Shown: piece by piece, positions 24,895-33,600 of the stretch
Layout of the letters: every line of letters begins with the position of its first letter
Position numbering within the stretch: the first letter of the stretch is position 1
Assembly (NCBI GenBank): GCA_934647235.1
Contig: CAKUFG010000002.1
Location: 65,900 to 129,899 of the forward strand
Direction of reading: 5' to 3'
DNA from: an uncultured Clostridia bacterium
GTDB taxonomy: Bacteria > Bacillota > Clostridia > Christensenellales > Aristaeellaceae
Length of the DNA stretch: 64,000 nt
The notes under the pieces: generated by a model
What the model was told of the DNA's origin: nothing
The model's database searches: none
The model's input: only the letters and a program-made list of their open reading frames with translations
Program-made: the position numbers and the translations under genes

Positions 24895-26418
24895 TCACAC
24901 CTCCCACAGCTCGATCACATCGTTGTCGCCATAGGCGGACTTGCCCACGGTCTTGGCCTGACGGCGGGATTTGATCACGTACACCACGCCCATGGCCTGC
25001 ACGGTGATCAGGGGCATCATGGCGACCATGGCCACAATGCCGAAGGCGTCGGTCATGATGTTGCCGCCCATGGCGGTGCATGCGCCCATGGCGAAGGGCA
25101 GCATAAAGGTGGCCGTCAGCGGGCCGGAGGCCACGCCGCCCGAGTCAAAGGCGATGGCCGTAAACGTCTGCGGCACAAAGAAAGCCATGGACAGCGCCAG
25201 CACATAGCCGGGCACAATGAACCACAGGATGGAAATGCCCGTCAGCACGCGCACCATGCTCAGCCCCATGGCCGAGGATACGGCGATGGACAGGCTGACG
25301 CCCATGGCCTTGGCAGAAATCGCGCCCGCGCTCAGCTCCTCCACCTGCTTGTTGAGCACATGCACGGCAGGCTCGGCATTGATAATAAACCAGCCCATCA
25401 GCATGGACAGCGGGATCAGCCAGTAGCGCAGTCCAGGCGCGGCCAGGCGCTCGCCCAGGATATAGCCCAGCGAGGAAAAGCCCACGTTCACGCCCGTCAG
25501 GAACAGCACCAGGCCCACGCACGTCCACACCAGACCCACCAGGATGCGCATAAAGGGCAGACGGCGCAGCCGCAGGGAAACCGCCTGGAACACCAGGAAA
25601 AAGGCGACGATTGGCAAAAGCGCAATAACAACTTCCTTCAGATAGGCGGGCAGGGACGTAATATAGTTATGCCCCAGCTCCACCGTATCCTGATAATTGC
25701 TCAGCACCATGGCCGCCGTGCCGTCCGCGCTGCCGCGATAGATAAAGCCCAGCAGCATCACGGCCAGGATCGGCCCGATGGAGCACAGCGCGACCAGGCC
25801 GAAGCTGTCCGTCTGCGCATGGCTGTCGCTGCGGATGGAGGATACACCCACGCCCAGCGCCATGATAAAGGGCACGGTCATGGGGCCGGTGGTTACGCCG
25901 CCGGAGTCAAAGGCCACGGCCAGGAAATCCTTATCCACCAGCGCGGCCAGGATAAAAATCAGCGCGTAAAAGCCCAGCAGCATCCACCGCAGCGGAATCA
26001 CCAGCAGAATGCGCAGCATGCTCAGCAGCAGGAAAATGCCCACGCCCACCGATACGGTGATAATCAGCACCGTGGTGTCGATGTTTGGCACATTGGTTGC
26101 CAGCACCTGCAGATCGGGCTCGGCCACCGTGATGGCCACGCCCAGCAGGAAGCTGACCGTCAATATCAGCCACAGCTTGCGCGATTTTGTCAGCTTCGCC
26201 CCCATGTGCGTGCCGATCTGCGTCATGGACACCTCGGAGCCCAGGGTAAAGAGCGCCATGCCCACAATCAGCAGCACCGAGCCGATCAGGAAGGACAGCA
26301 TCAGGTCGGTTGTGACCGGCACAAAGCTGAAGCACACAATGGTGACAATCAGCGTGATGGGCAGAACCGACGCGACCGCCTCGCGGAATTTTTCAGTTAG
26401 TTGCTTTCTTTTGCTCAA
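24895..26418 (-). CDS. DUF1538 family membrane protein, two repeats
   Basis: 507 residues, about 12-14 membrane segments. Two homologous halves each contain the family signature: AFDSGGVTTGPMTVPFIMALGVG in the first half and AFDSGGVASGPLTATFMLPFAMG in the second, indicating internal duplication. It is presumed to be a transporter, substrate unknown. The start is a TTG: AAGGAGG lies 7 nt upstream, whereas the in-frame ATG 18 bp earlier lies before that site. The next gene is a PII-like protein, one nucleotide downstream. Confidence 0.87.
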   Translation of the reverse strand: MSKRKQLTEKFREAVASVLPITLIVTIVCFSFVPVTTDLMLSFLIGSVLLIVGMALFTLGSEVSMTQIGTHMGAKLTKSRKLWLILTVSFLLGVAITVAEPDLQVLATNVPNIDTTVLIITVSVGVGIFLLLSMLRILLVIPLRWMLLGFYALIFILAALVDKDFLAVAFDSGGVTTGPMTVPFIMALGVGVSSIRSDSHAQTDSFGLVALCSIGPILAVMLLGFIYRGSADGTAAMVLSNYQDTVELGHNYITSLPAYLKEVVIALLPIVAFFLVFQAVSLRLRRLPFMRILVGLVWTCVGLVLFLTGVNVGFSSLGYILGERLAAPGLRYWLIPLSMLMGWFIINAEPAVHVLNKQVEELSAGAISAKAMGVSLSIAVSSAMGLSMVRVLTGISILWFIVPGYVLALSMAFFVPQTFTAIAFDSGGVASGPLTATFMLPFAMGACTAMGGNIMTDAFGIVAMVAMMPLITVQAMGVVYVIKSRRQAKTVGKSAYGDNDVIELWEV

Positions 26419-26448
26419 TCCGTTTCCTCCTTGCATTAGTTTATACCT

Positions 26449-26476
26449 ATTATATCATATGCAGGAAGAATTTGAA
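26449..26476 (-). promoter_or_regulatory. Promoter of the DUF1538-PII operon
   Basis: On the minus strand TTCAAA (26471-26476), 16 bp, TATAAT (26449-26454). A perfect palindrome CATTTTTGCAAAAATG (26481-26496) lies directly upstream of the -35 and is a candidate operator, followed by two ATGCAT copies at 26494 and 26506. Confidence 0.6.
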
Positions 26477-26502
26477 TAGACATTTTTGCAAAAATGCATA
26501 AA

Positions 26503-27453
26503 TTAATGCATAATCGTGCAATTTCGCTCGTTGTTCTCTTCAACGCGCCGCTGGCTCAGATACCGCCCCTCGCGGCAGCATACGCTGCGCAGGCCCGTGT
26601 GCTTTATTGCCAGCAGGCGGTCCATCTCATCCGCTGCGGAGCGGTAATCGCTGCGGTTATGGTGTACCAGAATATAATCCGCCTGATGAATCTTTCCCTT
26701 CGCCGCCATGCAGAACGCGCGCATGGGCGCAGCCAGGCCGAACACCCAGATGGGTGAGCAAAGGGTGACGTGCTCATAGGCGCTCAGATCGACGCCGATC
26801 GGCTCGATGGGCATGGGCCAGCGATGCATGCCGTAGCGTCCGCACCACCAGAAGCCCAGCGTGCCCGCCGTACGCTCGGTGGATTTCACCTCGTATACCT
26901 GCGCGCCGGTGCGCTCGGCCGCCTGCATAGCCAGGCGCCTTGCATATCCCATACGCGAAAAATACACCACCAGGCGGCTGGGGTTTTCACCGATATGGTG
27001 ATACTCTGCCTGCCGGGCGGCAAAATCCTCCTGCCGCACAAACACCCAGGCCGCGTAGCCCGTGATCGCCTGGATCAGGCCGAAGATAAAATAAGCCGTG
27101 GACATGAAATTAAGCGGGAAGATATAAAACTGAATGCAGATCCACAGCATCAGCGTTACGCCGAATATCCCGCCCAGGATGACCCCAGCGCGGCGGTTCT
27201 TCAGCAGCAGCATGGCAGCGGTCAGGTTGGTCAGGCCGTTGACGATCAGCAGCGCAACGCCGGAGAACGTGAAATCCTGAAACAATGCGCCGGCAAAGGG
27301 CAGCACCTGAAAATAGGGCAGCATCGCATCCATGCCCATGATGCTGCCCGACGGCTCAAGCAGCATGCAGGCCGCGCCGGCCACCGCGCCGATTCCAATA
27401 AACAGCGTCCAGAAAATCAGCCACTTACGAGCCGTTTGATAGCGTGATTTCAT
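26503..27453 (-). CDS. Membrane protein fused to a flavodoxin-like domain
   Basis: About 316 residues. Residues 1-150 hold four membrane helices (WLIFWTLFIGIGAVAGAACMLL, FSGVALLIVNGLTNLTAAMLLL, VILGGIFGVTLMLWICIQFYIF, TAYFIFGLIQAITGYAAWVFV). Residues about 165-300 resemble flavodoxin: LVVYFSRMGYARRLAMQAAERTGAQVYEVKSTERT, then HVTLCSPIWVFGLAAPMRAFC. In ordinary flavodoxins the first loop is SxTGNT; here it is SRMGYAR, so FMN binding may be weakened. AAGGAG favours the second of two ATGs. It may be an electron-transfer or redox-sensing membrane protein; no partner is nearby. Confidence 0.72.
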   Translation of the reverse strand: MKSRYQTARKWLIFWTLFIGIGAVAGAACMLLEPSGSIMGMDAMLPYFQVLPFAGALFQDFTFSGVALLIVNGLTNLTAAMLLLKNRRAGVILGGIFGVTLMLWICIQFYIFPLNFMSTAYFIFGLIQAITGYAAWVFVRQEDFAARQAEYHHIGENPSRLVVYFSRMGYARRLAMQAAERTGAQVYEVKSTERTAGTLGFWWCGRYGMHRWPMPIEPIGVDLSAYEHVTLCSPIWVFGLAAPMRAFCMAAKGKIHQADYILVHHNRSDYRSAADEMDRLLAIKHTGLRSVCCREGRYLSQRRVEENNERNCTIMH

Positions 27454-27488
27454 CCTCATTCGCTCCTTTTAAGCAACATGCGTTATGC

Positions 27489-27516
27489 ATTATAACACAC
27501 AGGGAAGAATTTGCAA
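27489..27516 (-). promoter_or_regulatory. Promoter of the membrane-flavodoxin gene
   Basis: On the minus strand TTGCAA (27511-27516), 16 bp, TATAAT (27489-27494), about 35 bp before the start codon. Confidence 0.75.
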
Positions 27517-27569
27517 GCCGCCTAAGTGCTTTTTTCATTTTGCGGATTCGAAACTTTTTTGCTGCGCCC

Positions 27570-27598
27570 TTGGCAAGCAGCGCAATGTGTGGTATAAT
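27570..27598 (+). promoter_or_regulatory. Promoter of the first MATE gene
   Basis: TTGGCA (27570-27575), 17 bp, TATAAT (27593-27598). It is divergent from the flavodoxin-fusion promoter. Confidence 0.82.
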
Positions 27599-27634
27599 TA
27601 TTGCAATTTCCGCTTTTTTATGAAAGGATTTGCT

Positions 27635-29005
27635 ATGCCTGCCAAGAAACAAAGCGTCGATATGACGCAGGGCTCCATCTCCGGCCATCTGATCCGCTTC
27701 GCCGTTCCCATGCTGATCGGCCAGGTTTTCCAGCAGCTGTACAACACGGTGGACAGCGTGGTGGTCGGCCAGTTCGTGGGCAAGGAGGCGCTGGCCGCCG
27801 TCGGCTCCACGGGCAATATCATCAACGCGCTGATCGGCTTCTTTTCGGGCTTGTCCATGGGTGCGGGCGTGATCATCTCCCAGTCCTTTGGCGCCAAGGA
27901 TGATCGCGGCGTGCACGACGCGGTGCATACCTCGCTGTTTCTGACGCTGCTGGCCGCCATCTTCTGCACGGCGCTGGGGCTGTTTGCCGCCCCGTTTATG
28001 CTGGAAATGATGGATACGCCCGCCGACGTGATCGGCGAGGCCACCACCTACCTGCGCATCTATTTTGCGGGCGTGGTGGGCCTGATGTTCTATAACATCG
28101 GCTCGGGCATCCTGCGCGCGGTGGGCGATTCCCGCCGCCCGCTGTACTTTCTGATCTTCTCGGCGGTTATGAACATCGTGCTGGATCTGCTGTTCGTGTG
28201 CTCCTTCCACATGGGCGTGGCGGGCGTAGCCTACGCCACTATCATCTCGCAGCTTCTCTCGGCGATCCTGGTCATCATTGTGCTGATGCGTTCGCAGGAG
28301 GATTACCGCCTGATCCCGCGCGATCTGCGCATCAACGGCCCCATCCTGCGCCGGGTGCTGCGCATCGGCCTGCCCGCCGCCATCCAGACCAGCGTTATCT
28401 CCTTTTCCAACGTGTTTGTGCAGGCGTACATCAACGCCTTCCAGTCCTCCTGCATGGCGGGCTGGACCAGCTATAACCGCCTGGACGCCTTTGCCTGGCT
28501 GCCGATGATGTGCCTGGGCATGGCCAACACCACCTTTGTTGGGCAAAACCTGGGCGCGGGCAACCTGGACCGCGTCAAGAAGGGCGTAAATATCGGCATC
28601 CTGCTGGCCATGACAGGCACGCTGATCATCGTGATTCCGCTGATGTGCTTCTCCGACACCATGCTCAAGCTCTTCAACAGCGATCCGGAGGTGCTGCGCT
28701 ACGGGCGGATGTTCGTGCTGTACATGTCGCCCTTCTACATTCCCTACTGCGCCACGCAGATTTACTCCGGCGCGCTGCGCGGCGCGGGCGACAGCCTGTC
28801 CCCCATGATCGTCACCATCGCGTCCTTTGTGGTGTTCCGCCAGCTGTATCTGCTCATCGGCACGCAGTTCATCTCCTCGCCCCTGTTCGTGGGACTGAGC
28901 TATCCCGCGGGCTGGATTGTCAGCACGATCACGCTGTTTATCATCTACCGCAGCGGCCGCTGGGAAAAGAAGCTGCCCGAGCATGTACGCGCGCAGGCAG
29001 CGTAA
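27635..29005 (+). CDS. MATE-family efflux transporter
   Basis: 456 residues, twelve expected helices in two MatE halves. The N-terminal half opens with IRFAVPMLIGQVFQQLYNTVDSVVVGQFVG, and GILRAVGDSRRPLYFLIFSAVMNIVLDLLF is the hallmark of the NorM/DinF-like branch. The second half starts around VLRIGLPAAIQTSVISFSNVFVQAYIN. It probably exports cationic drugs or toxic metabolites by Na+ or H+ antiport. The start is MPAKKQS with AAAGGA upstream. A GNAT acetyltransferase follows after 18 bp in the same transcript. Confidence 0.93.
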   Translation: MPAKKQSVDMTQGSISGHLIRFAVPMLIGQVFQQLYNTVDSVVVGQFVGKEALAAVGSTGNIINALIGFFSGLSMGAGVIISQSFGAKDDRGVHDAVHTSLFLTLLAAIFCTALGLFAAPFMLEMMDTPADVIGEATTYLRIYFAGVVGLMFYNIGSGILRAVGDSRRPLYFLIFSAVMNIVLDLLFVCSFHMGVAGVAYATIISQLLSAILVIIVLMRSQEDYRLIPRDLRINGPILRRVLRIGLPAAIQTSVISFSNVFVQAYINAFQSSCMAGWTSYNRLDAFAWLPMMCLGMANTTFVGQNLGAGNLDRVKKGVNIGILLAMTGTLIIVIPLMCFSDTMLKLFNSDPEVLRYGRMFVLYMSPFYIPYCATQIYSGALRGAGDSLSPMIVTIASFVVFRQLYLLIGTQFISSPLFVGLSYPAGWIVSTITLFIIYRSGRWEKKLPEHVRAQAA

Positions 29006-29023
29006 TCGTCAGGAAGTGCTTTT

Positions 29024-29518
29024 ATGGCGTATCGTTTTCAGCTTGTGCAGGCGCAGGAAGTGCCCGCCGTGTTTGCGCTGTTTGAGGCGCGCATTGCCTG
29101 GATGGAACAAAAGGGCCTGCAGCAATGGAACAAAACCGGTTATCTTTCTTTCTATAACCTGGACTATTTTGAATCTCAGCAGCGTCAAGGGCAGCTGTAT
29201 TGCCTGAAGAACGCGGAGGACGCGATCGTCGCCGCAGCGGTGCTGCTTCGCCAGGATGCGCGCTGGCAGGACAGGCAGCAGGATCCCGCCTGGTATGTGC
29301 ACAACTTTGTCGCCCTGCCCACCGTCCACGGCGCAGGGCGGCAGCTGCTGGCCGAGGCTGAGCGCCTGGCCGCCAGCCAGGGCATGCGCTGCATGCGGCT
29401 GGATTGCCCGGTCAACAACGAAGCACTGAACCGCTACTACGAAGCCCAGGGCTACCGGCTGGCCGGCCAATGCACGGCTGGCTCCTATCATGGCAACCGG
29501 CGCGAGAAAATCCTATAA
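29024..29518 (+). CDS. GNAT-family N-acetyltransferase
   Basis: 164 residues, single GNAT domain using acetyl-CoA. The core strand and acetyl-CoA loop are WYVHNFVALPTVHGAGRQLLAEAERLA (about 90-116), with the motif B segment CMRLDCPVNNEALNRYYEAQGYRLAG. The target is unknown. It is cotranscribed with the MATE gene, which would fit drug or metabolite modification coupled to export, but that is only suggestive. A terminator follows at once. Confidence 0.88.
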   Translation: MAYRFQLVQAQEVPAVFALFEARIAWMEQKGLQQWNKTGYLSFYNLDYFESQQRQGQLYCLKNAEDAIVAAAVLLRQDARWQDRQQDPAWYVHNFVALPTVHGAGRQLLAEAERLAASQGMRCMRLDCPVNNEALNRYYEAQGYRLAGQCTAGSYHGNRREKIL

Positions 29519-29526
29519 AGCAAAAC

Positions 29527-29560
29527 GCTCCCGGCAGTTCATCCTGTCGGGAGCATTTTT
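29527..29560 (+). terminator. Terminator of the MATE-GNAT operon
   Basis: GCTCCCGGCAG and CTGTCGGGAGC arms (29527-29537, 29544-29554), a 6-nt loop, then ATTTTT. Confidence 0.9.
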
Positions 29561-29573
29561 ATGCAGATTCTTC

Positions 29574-30314
29574 TTACAGCTCGGCCTCCAGCCGCACGCA
29601 GCGGCCCACGATATGCAATTCGTCCACCGCCATGATCTCGCTTTCGCAGGCCGCATCGTAGCGCTGCAAAAGCACTTTGAAGTTATCCAGCCGCTTGATC
29701 ACGCGCAGCACGCGTCCCTGCGGGGTCTGGATCAGCATCATTGCGCCGTCCACGGGCGCTGCGGCAGGCACCACCAGCACCACATCGCCGCGCGTCACGC
29801 GGAAGCCACGCATATCGTCGTCCGGCGCCATGAAATAAAACACCTTTTCGGGGGACGCGCCCTCGATCTTGCCGTTTTCCACCGGCAGCAGGCGATGCCC
29901 CACTTCCTTCATCACGGCGTTATACACCGGCACACGCTTGAGCACATTGGCCAGCGCGTCCAGCCAGATGGAGCCGCTCACGCCCTCCTCCTGCGTGGAA
30001 GCGGCCTTTTCCGCATCGGGCCGCACCTTATCTGCCTTTTTGCGCAAGGTTGCCTGCGCGCGGGTCATTTCGTCGCTGGCGGACTGCAAATCCACCGTGG
30101 CGGCAATATCGTCCAAGCTGAAATCCGCCTCGGTCTGCTGCTGCATGCCCATGGATTTAAGGATACGCCGCGCCTGATCATCGGCAATGATGCGCGTGCC
30201 CTGCTCCACATCCAGCAGATATTTCTCGGCCACGCCGCACTTCTTGGCCACCTGCTTGGCGCTCAGGCCCCGGCGCGTGCGTTCCAGCTTAATCAGATCG
30301 CCCAGTCTGCTCAT
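29574..30314 (-). CDS. XRE-family regulator with degenerate S24/LexA-like domain
   Basis: 246 residues. An N-terminal Cro/CI HTH (about 5-57: LGDLIKLERTRRGLSAKQVAKKCGVAEKYLLDVEQG) is linked by a charged region to a C-terminal S24-like domain (about 155-240: KVFYFMAPDDDMRGFRVTRGDVVLVV). In active LexA/CI-type peptidases the nucleophile is the Ser of GDSM; here the position reads DDDM (165-168), so Ser is replaced by Asp. A Lys at 207 (RVIKRL) fits the general base. Self-cleavage is therefore unlikely. The start is the ATG of MSRLGD with GGAGG upstream. It is divergent from a YitT-like membrane gene. Confidence 0.85.
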   Translation of the reverse strand: MSRLGDLIKLERTRRGLSAKQVAKKCGVAEKYLLDVEQGTRIIADDQARRILKSMGMQQQTEADFSLDDIAATVDLQSASDEMTRAQATLRKKADKVRPDAEKAASTQEEGVSGSIWLDALANVLKRVPVYNAVMKEVGHRLLPVENGKIEGASPEKVFYFMAPDDDMRGFRVTRGDVVLVVPAAAPVDGAMMLIQTPQGRVLRVIKRLDNFKVLLQRYDAACESEIMAVDELHIVGRCVRLEAEL

Positions 30315-30345
30315 AAACAAAGCCTCCAATCGTCGTTACGTCAAT

Positions 30346-30373
30346 AGTATAGCCTTTTTTCGGTAAATTTCAA
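30346..30373 (-). promoter_or_regulatory. Promoter of the XRE/S24-like regulator
   Basis: On the minus strand TTGAAA (30368-30373), 16 bp, TATACT (30346-30351). Confidence 0.75.
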
Positions 30374-30384
30374 GGCGCGACCGC

Positions 30385-30413
30385 TTGCTTTCGCCCGCGG
30401 CGCAGTGTACAAT
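30385..30413 (+). promoter_or_regulatory. Promoter of the YitT/YczE-like membrane gene
   Basis: TTGCTT (30385-30390), 17 bp, TACAAT (30408-30413). The -35 elements of the two divergent promoters are only about 12 bp apart, so one regulator could act on both. Confidence 0.65.
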
Positions 30414-30445
30414 AAATACAAACAATGCAGAAAGTGAGAAACAGC

Positions 30446-31096
30446 ATGAACACAAAATGCAAGCGCATCCTGATGAGCATCGTGGGCGTGACCCTTTGCG
30501 GCATGAGCGCCGGCATATACAAATATGCCGCCTTTGGGGTAGATCCCTTTCAGTGCTTCGTATTTGGCGTGGACGCGGCTGTGCCCATTGCCTACGGCAC
30601 GCTGTACGTGCTGCTCAACGCCGGGCTGCTGATCTTTTCGCTTCTGGCGGACAGGCGCTATGTGGGCCTGGCCACAGTGCTGAACATGCTGTTTCTGGGA
30701 TATGTGCTGCAATTCACGCATGATCTGCTGGCGCGCTGCCTGCCTGCGCCCGTGCTGTGGCAGCGGCTGCTGCTGATGGCCGCAGGCTTTACGGGGCTGT
30801 GCTTTTCGCTGTCGCTGTATATCACGGCCGACCTTGGCGTATCCACCTACGACGCCATCGCGCTGATCATCTCCCGCACCTGGGGCGTGGGACAGTTCCG
30901 GTTTGTGCGCATCCTGACGGACTTTGCCTGCGTGGCCGTGGGCTGCGCGCTGTATCTGCTGGCCGGCAATCCGCTTGACAGCATCATGACCATTGCCGGG
31001 CCGGGCACCATTCTGTGCGCCGCGTGCATGGGGCCGCTGATCGACTGGTTCAACCGCCGCGTTTCCATCCCGCTGCTGCACATGCATGCAGCCTGA
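30446..31096 (+). CDS. YitT/YczE-like integral membrane protein
   Basis: 216 residues with five to six membrane helices. ILMSIVGVTLCGMSAGIYKYAAFGVDPFQCFVFGV followed by IAYGTLYVLLNAGLLIFSLLAD is the characteristic first half of the YczE/YyaS/YitT group; the second half repeats the theme in LGVSTYDAIALIISRTWGVGQFRFVRILTDF. The function of the family is not established. The start is the ATG of MNTKCKR with GTGAGAA upstream; an earlier in-frame ATG lacks a ribosome-binding site. It is divergent from the pseudo-S24 regulator, which may control it. Confidence 0.84.
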   Translation: MNTKCKRILMSIVGVTLCGMSAGIYKYAAFGVDPFQCFVFGVDAAVPIAYGTLYVLLNAGLLIFSLLADRRYVGLATVLNMLFLGYVLQFTHDLLARCLPAPVLWQRLLLMAAGFTGLCFSLSLYITADLGVSTYDAIALIISRTWGVGQFRFVRILTDFACVAVGCALYLLAGNPLDSIMTIAGPGTILCAACMGPLIDWFNRRVSIPLLHMHAA

Positions 31097-33544
31097 TCAC
31101 CACAGGATAATATCCGTCACCACATCGTCCATCAGCGCAATTACCGCAGTTTTGCCCTTGTCCGCCAAGCTCTGGCAGGCAATGGACTCGCTGTTCATGG
31201 GGCTGAGCATGCCGCCAGCCTGCAGCACGGTAAAATCGCGCACACCGCTGAGCTTGACACAGGCAGCAATGTAGGAACCGTTGCTGCCGTTTTTATTGAA
31301 GCCAAAGCACTTTACGCCCTTGCCGCCGCGCCCCTGGGGATCCAGCATCGCGCCGGGAATGCGCTTGGCATAGCCGGACTCGCTGAACGCCAGCATTTGC
31401 TCGCTGTTCTGCAGCGTGCAGCCGCGGATCACCTGATCCCCAATCGCCAGAGCAATACCCTTTACGCCGCCGGATGCGCGTCCCTGCGCAGGCACGGTAT
31501 TCAGTGCGAAGCGAATGCTCATGCCGCTGCGGGTGATGATCGCCGCGTCGGCGCGCTCCTGCGCCAGCGCCACATCCACCACGCGGTCGTCATCCTTCAG
31601 CGCCAGAGCGGCAAAGCGCTGGCGGCGCACAGCGTACTCCGTGGCGGCGCTGCGCTTGACCAGGCCGTTCTGGGTGAAGAATAACAGATCGGGCGTATTT
31701 TCAAACGCCTTGGGCGCGATATCCAGAATGCGCACGCACTTTTCATTGGCCTCGATGCCCTGCAGGATGCCCGTAAGCGCCACGCCGCGCTCCTTGGGAC
31801 GCAGCGATTCGTTGATGGCCGATACGGCCAGCGGATAACACTGCCCGCGATCAGTAAAGAACAGCAGGGTATGATCGGTCTGCGTGCGCAGCAGATAGCG
31901 CGGCATGTCGCTTTCCTGCGCGGTCAAATCCAGCTTGTCAAAGATGCGCGGAGCCATGCGGCGCAGCTGCCCGCCGCGGGTATAGAGCACCACTGCGTCC
32001 TCGGGCACAGGCGTTTCCAGATCGTCCTCCTCCTCAACGGGGGGAAGCTCCTCCTCGCGCAGGATGGTCGTGCGGCGCTCGTCGCCGTATTGCTCGCCGA
32101 TCTCGCCCAACTCCTTTTTGATCACGCCCAGCAGCTTGCGCTCACTCCCCAAAATGGCCTCCAGCTCGGCGATGCGCTTATGCAGCTGATCGGCCTCCTC
32201 GCGCAGCGCCAGGATCTCCAGCCCCGTCAGGCGCTGCAGCCGCAGATCCAGAATGGCCTGCGCCTGCACCTCAGTAAAGCCAAACTGCGCGCACAGGCGC
32301 TCACGGGCCTCCTTGCCGTTCTTGGACGCACGGATGGTTCTGATCACCTCGTCCAGCACATCCACGGCATGAATCAGGCCCTCTACGATATGGTCGCGCG
32401 CCTTGGCCTGATCCAGATCGTACTGGCAGCGGCGGGTGATCACGTTCTTCTGATGCTCGATGAATGCGTCAAGCATGGCGATCAAGCCCATCTGCACGGG
32501 CTTGCCCTGATAAATGGCCACCATGTTTACGCCGTATGTCACCTGCAGATCGCTGTATTTATACAGCTTCTGCAGCACCTTAGTGGGATCGTAATCCTTT
32601 TTGATTTCCACCACAGCGCGCAGGCCCGTGCGGTCGGACTCGTCGCGGATATCGTGGATGCAGCCGAAAATCGCCTTTTTTTCATCCGACAGCTTAAGAA
32701 TTTTGGACAGCATATCGGCCTTGTTGACCCCATAGGGCACCTCGGTGATGCAGATCAGCGAGCGCCCCAGCGGGCCTTTTTCAATATGCACCCGCGCGCG
32801 CAGGGTCAGCTTGCCGCGGCCGGTCTGATAGGCCGTGCGGATTTCAGGCGTATCCAGCAGCACGCCGCCGGTGGGAAAATCCGGCGCGGGCAGCACCTGC
32901 ATAAAGTCATCCAGCGTGGCCTTGGGTTTATCGATGCGCAGATCCACCGCGCGGATAACCTCCTTGAGATTATGCGGCGGAATGTTGGTGGCCAGGCCCA
33001 CCGCGATGCCCGACGCGCCGTTGACCAGCAGGTTGGGGAACCGCGCGGGCAGGATCTCCGGCTCCTTGAGGGTATCGTCAAAGTTCAGGTGGAAGGGCAC
33101 GGTGTCCTTATCCAGATCGCGCAGCATCTGCAGCGCCAGCGGAGCCATGCGCGCCTCGGTATAACGCATGGCGGCGGCGCTGTCGCCGTCGATGGAGCCA
33201 AAGTTGCCATGGCCGTCCACCAGCGTGGCGCGCAGCGAAAAGCCCTGCGCCATGCGCACCAGCGCGTCATAAACCGAGCTGTCGCCGTGGGGATGATATT
33301 TACCCAGGCAATCGCCCACGATGCGCGCGCACTTACGGTGCGGCTTATCGGGGGTGTTGCCCAGCTCCATCATGGTGTACAGGATGCGGCGCTGCACGGG
33401 CTTGAGGCCATCCTCCACGCGCGGCAGGGCGCGCTCCAGGATGACGTGCTCGGCATAGGGCATCATGCTCATGTGCATCACGTCCTCCAGCGGCATCTGG
33501 ATGATATCCGGCGTGATGGTATTGACAGGCGGCTGCTTGGCCAT
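31097..33544 (-). CDS. parC: Type IIA DNA topoisomerase subunit A (ParC/GyrA-like)
   Basis: 815 residues. The breakage-reunion domain (about 20-480) carries ERALPRVEDGLKPVQRRILYTM, the quinolone-region GDCLGKYHPHGDSSVYDALVRM, and the catalytic tyrosine in AAAMRYTEARM. A coiled coil follows (LREEADQLHKRIAELEAILG). The C-terminal beta-pinwheel has a GyrA-box-like QGRGGKG near residue 745, where GyrA has QRRGGKG. The box is therefore partly kept, leaving gyrase versus topoisomerase IV ambiguous; the adjacent B subunit and lack of recF/recombination neighbours favour topoisomerase IV. AAGGAGG precedes the ATG, which lies 56 bp after the B-subunit gene. Confidence 0.9.
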   Translation of the reverse strand: MAKQPPVNTITPDIIQMPLEDVMHMSMMPYAEHVILERALPRVEDGLKPVQRRILYTMMELGNTPDKPHRKCARIVGDCLGKYHPHGDSSVYDALVRMAQGFSLRATLVDGHGNFGSIDGDSAAAMRYTEARMAPLALQMLRDLDKDTVPFHLNFDDTLKEPEILPARFPNLLVNGASGIAVGLATNIPPHNLKEVIRAVDLRIDKPKATLDDFMQVLPAPDFPTGGVLLDTPEIRTAYQTGRGKLTLRARVHIEKGPLGRSLICITEVPYGVNKADMLSKILKLSDEKKAIFGCIHDIRDESDRTGLRAVVEIKKDYDPTKVLQKLYKYSDLQVTYGVNMVAIYQGKPVQMGLIAMLDAFIEHQKNVITRRCQYDLDQAKARDHIVEGLIHAVDVLDEVIRTIRASKNGKEARERLCAQFGFTEVQAQAILDLRLQRLTGLEILALREEADQLHKRIAELEAILGSERKLLGVIKKELGEIGEQYGDERRTTILREEELPPVEEEDDLETPVPEDAVVLYTRGGQLRRMAPRIFDKLDLTAQESDMPRYLLRTQTDHTLLFFTDRGQCYPLAVSAINESLRPKERGVALTGILQGIEANEKCVRILDIAPKAFENTPDLLFFTQNGLVKRSAATEYAVRRQRFAALALKDDDRVVDVALAQERADAAIITRSGMSIRFALNTVPAQGRASGGVKGIALAIGDQVIRGCTLQNSEQMLAFSESGYAKRIPGAMLDPQGRGGKGVKCFGFNKNGSNGSYIAACVKLSGVRDFTVLQAGGMLSPMNSESIACQSLADKGKTAVIALMDDVVTDIILW

Positions 33545-33600
33545 GGAATCAAACCTCCTTGGGGCGTAGCGGGCCGCAGGGACGCGACCCGATCAAAAAA

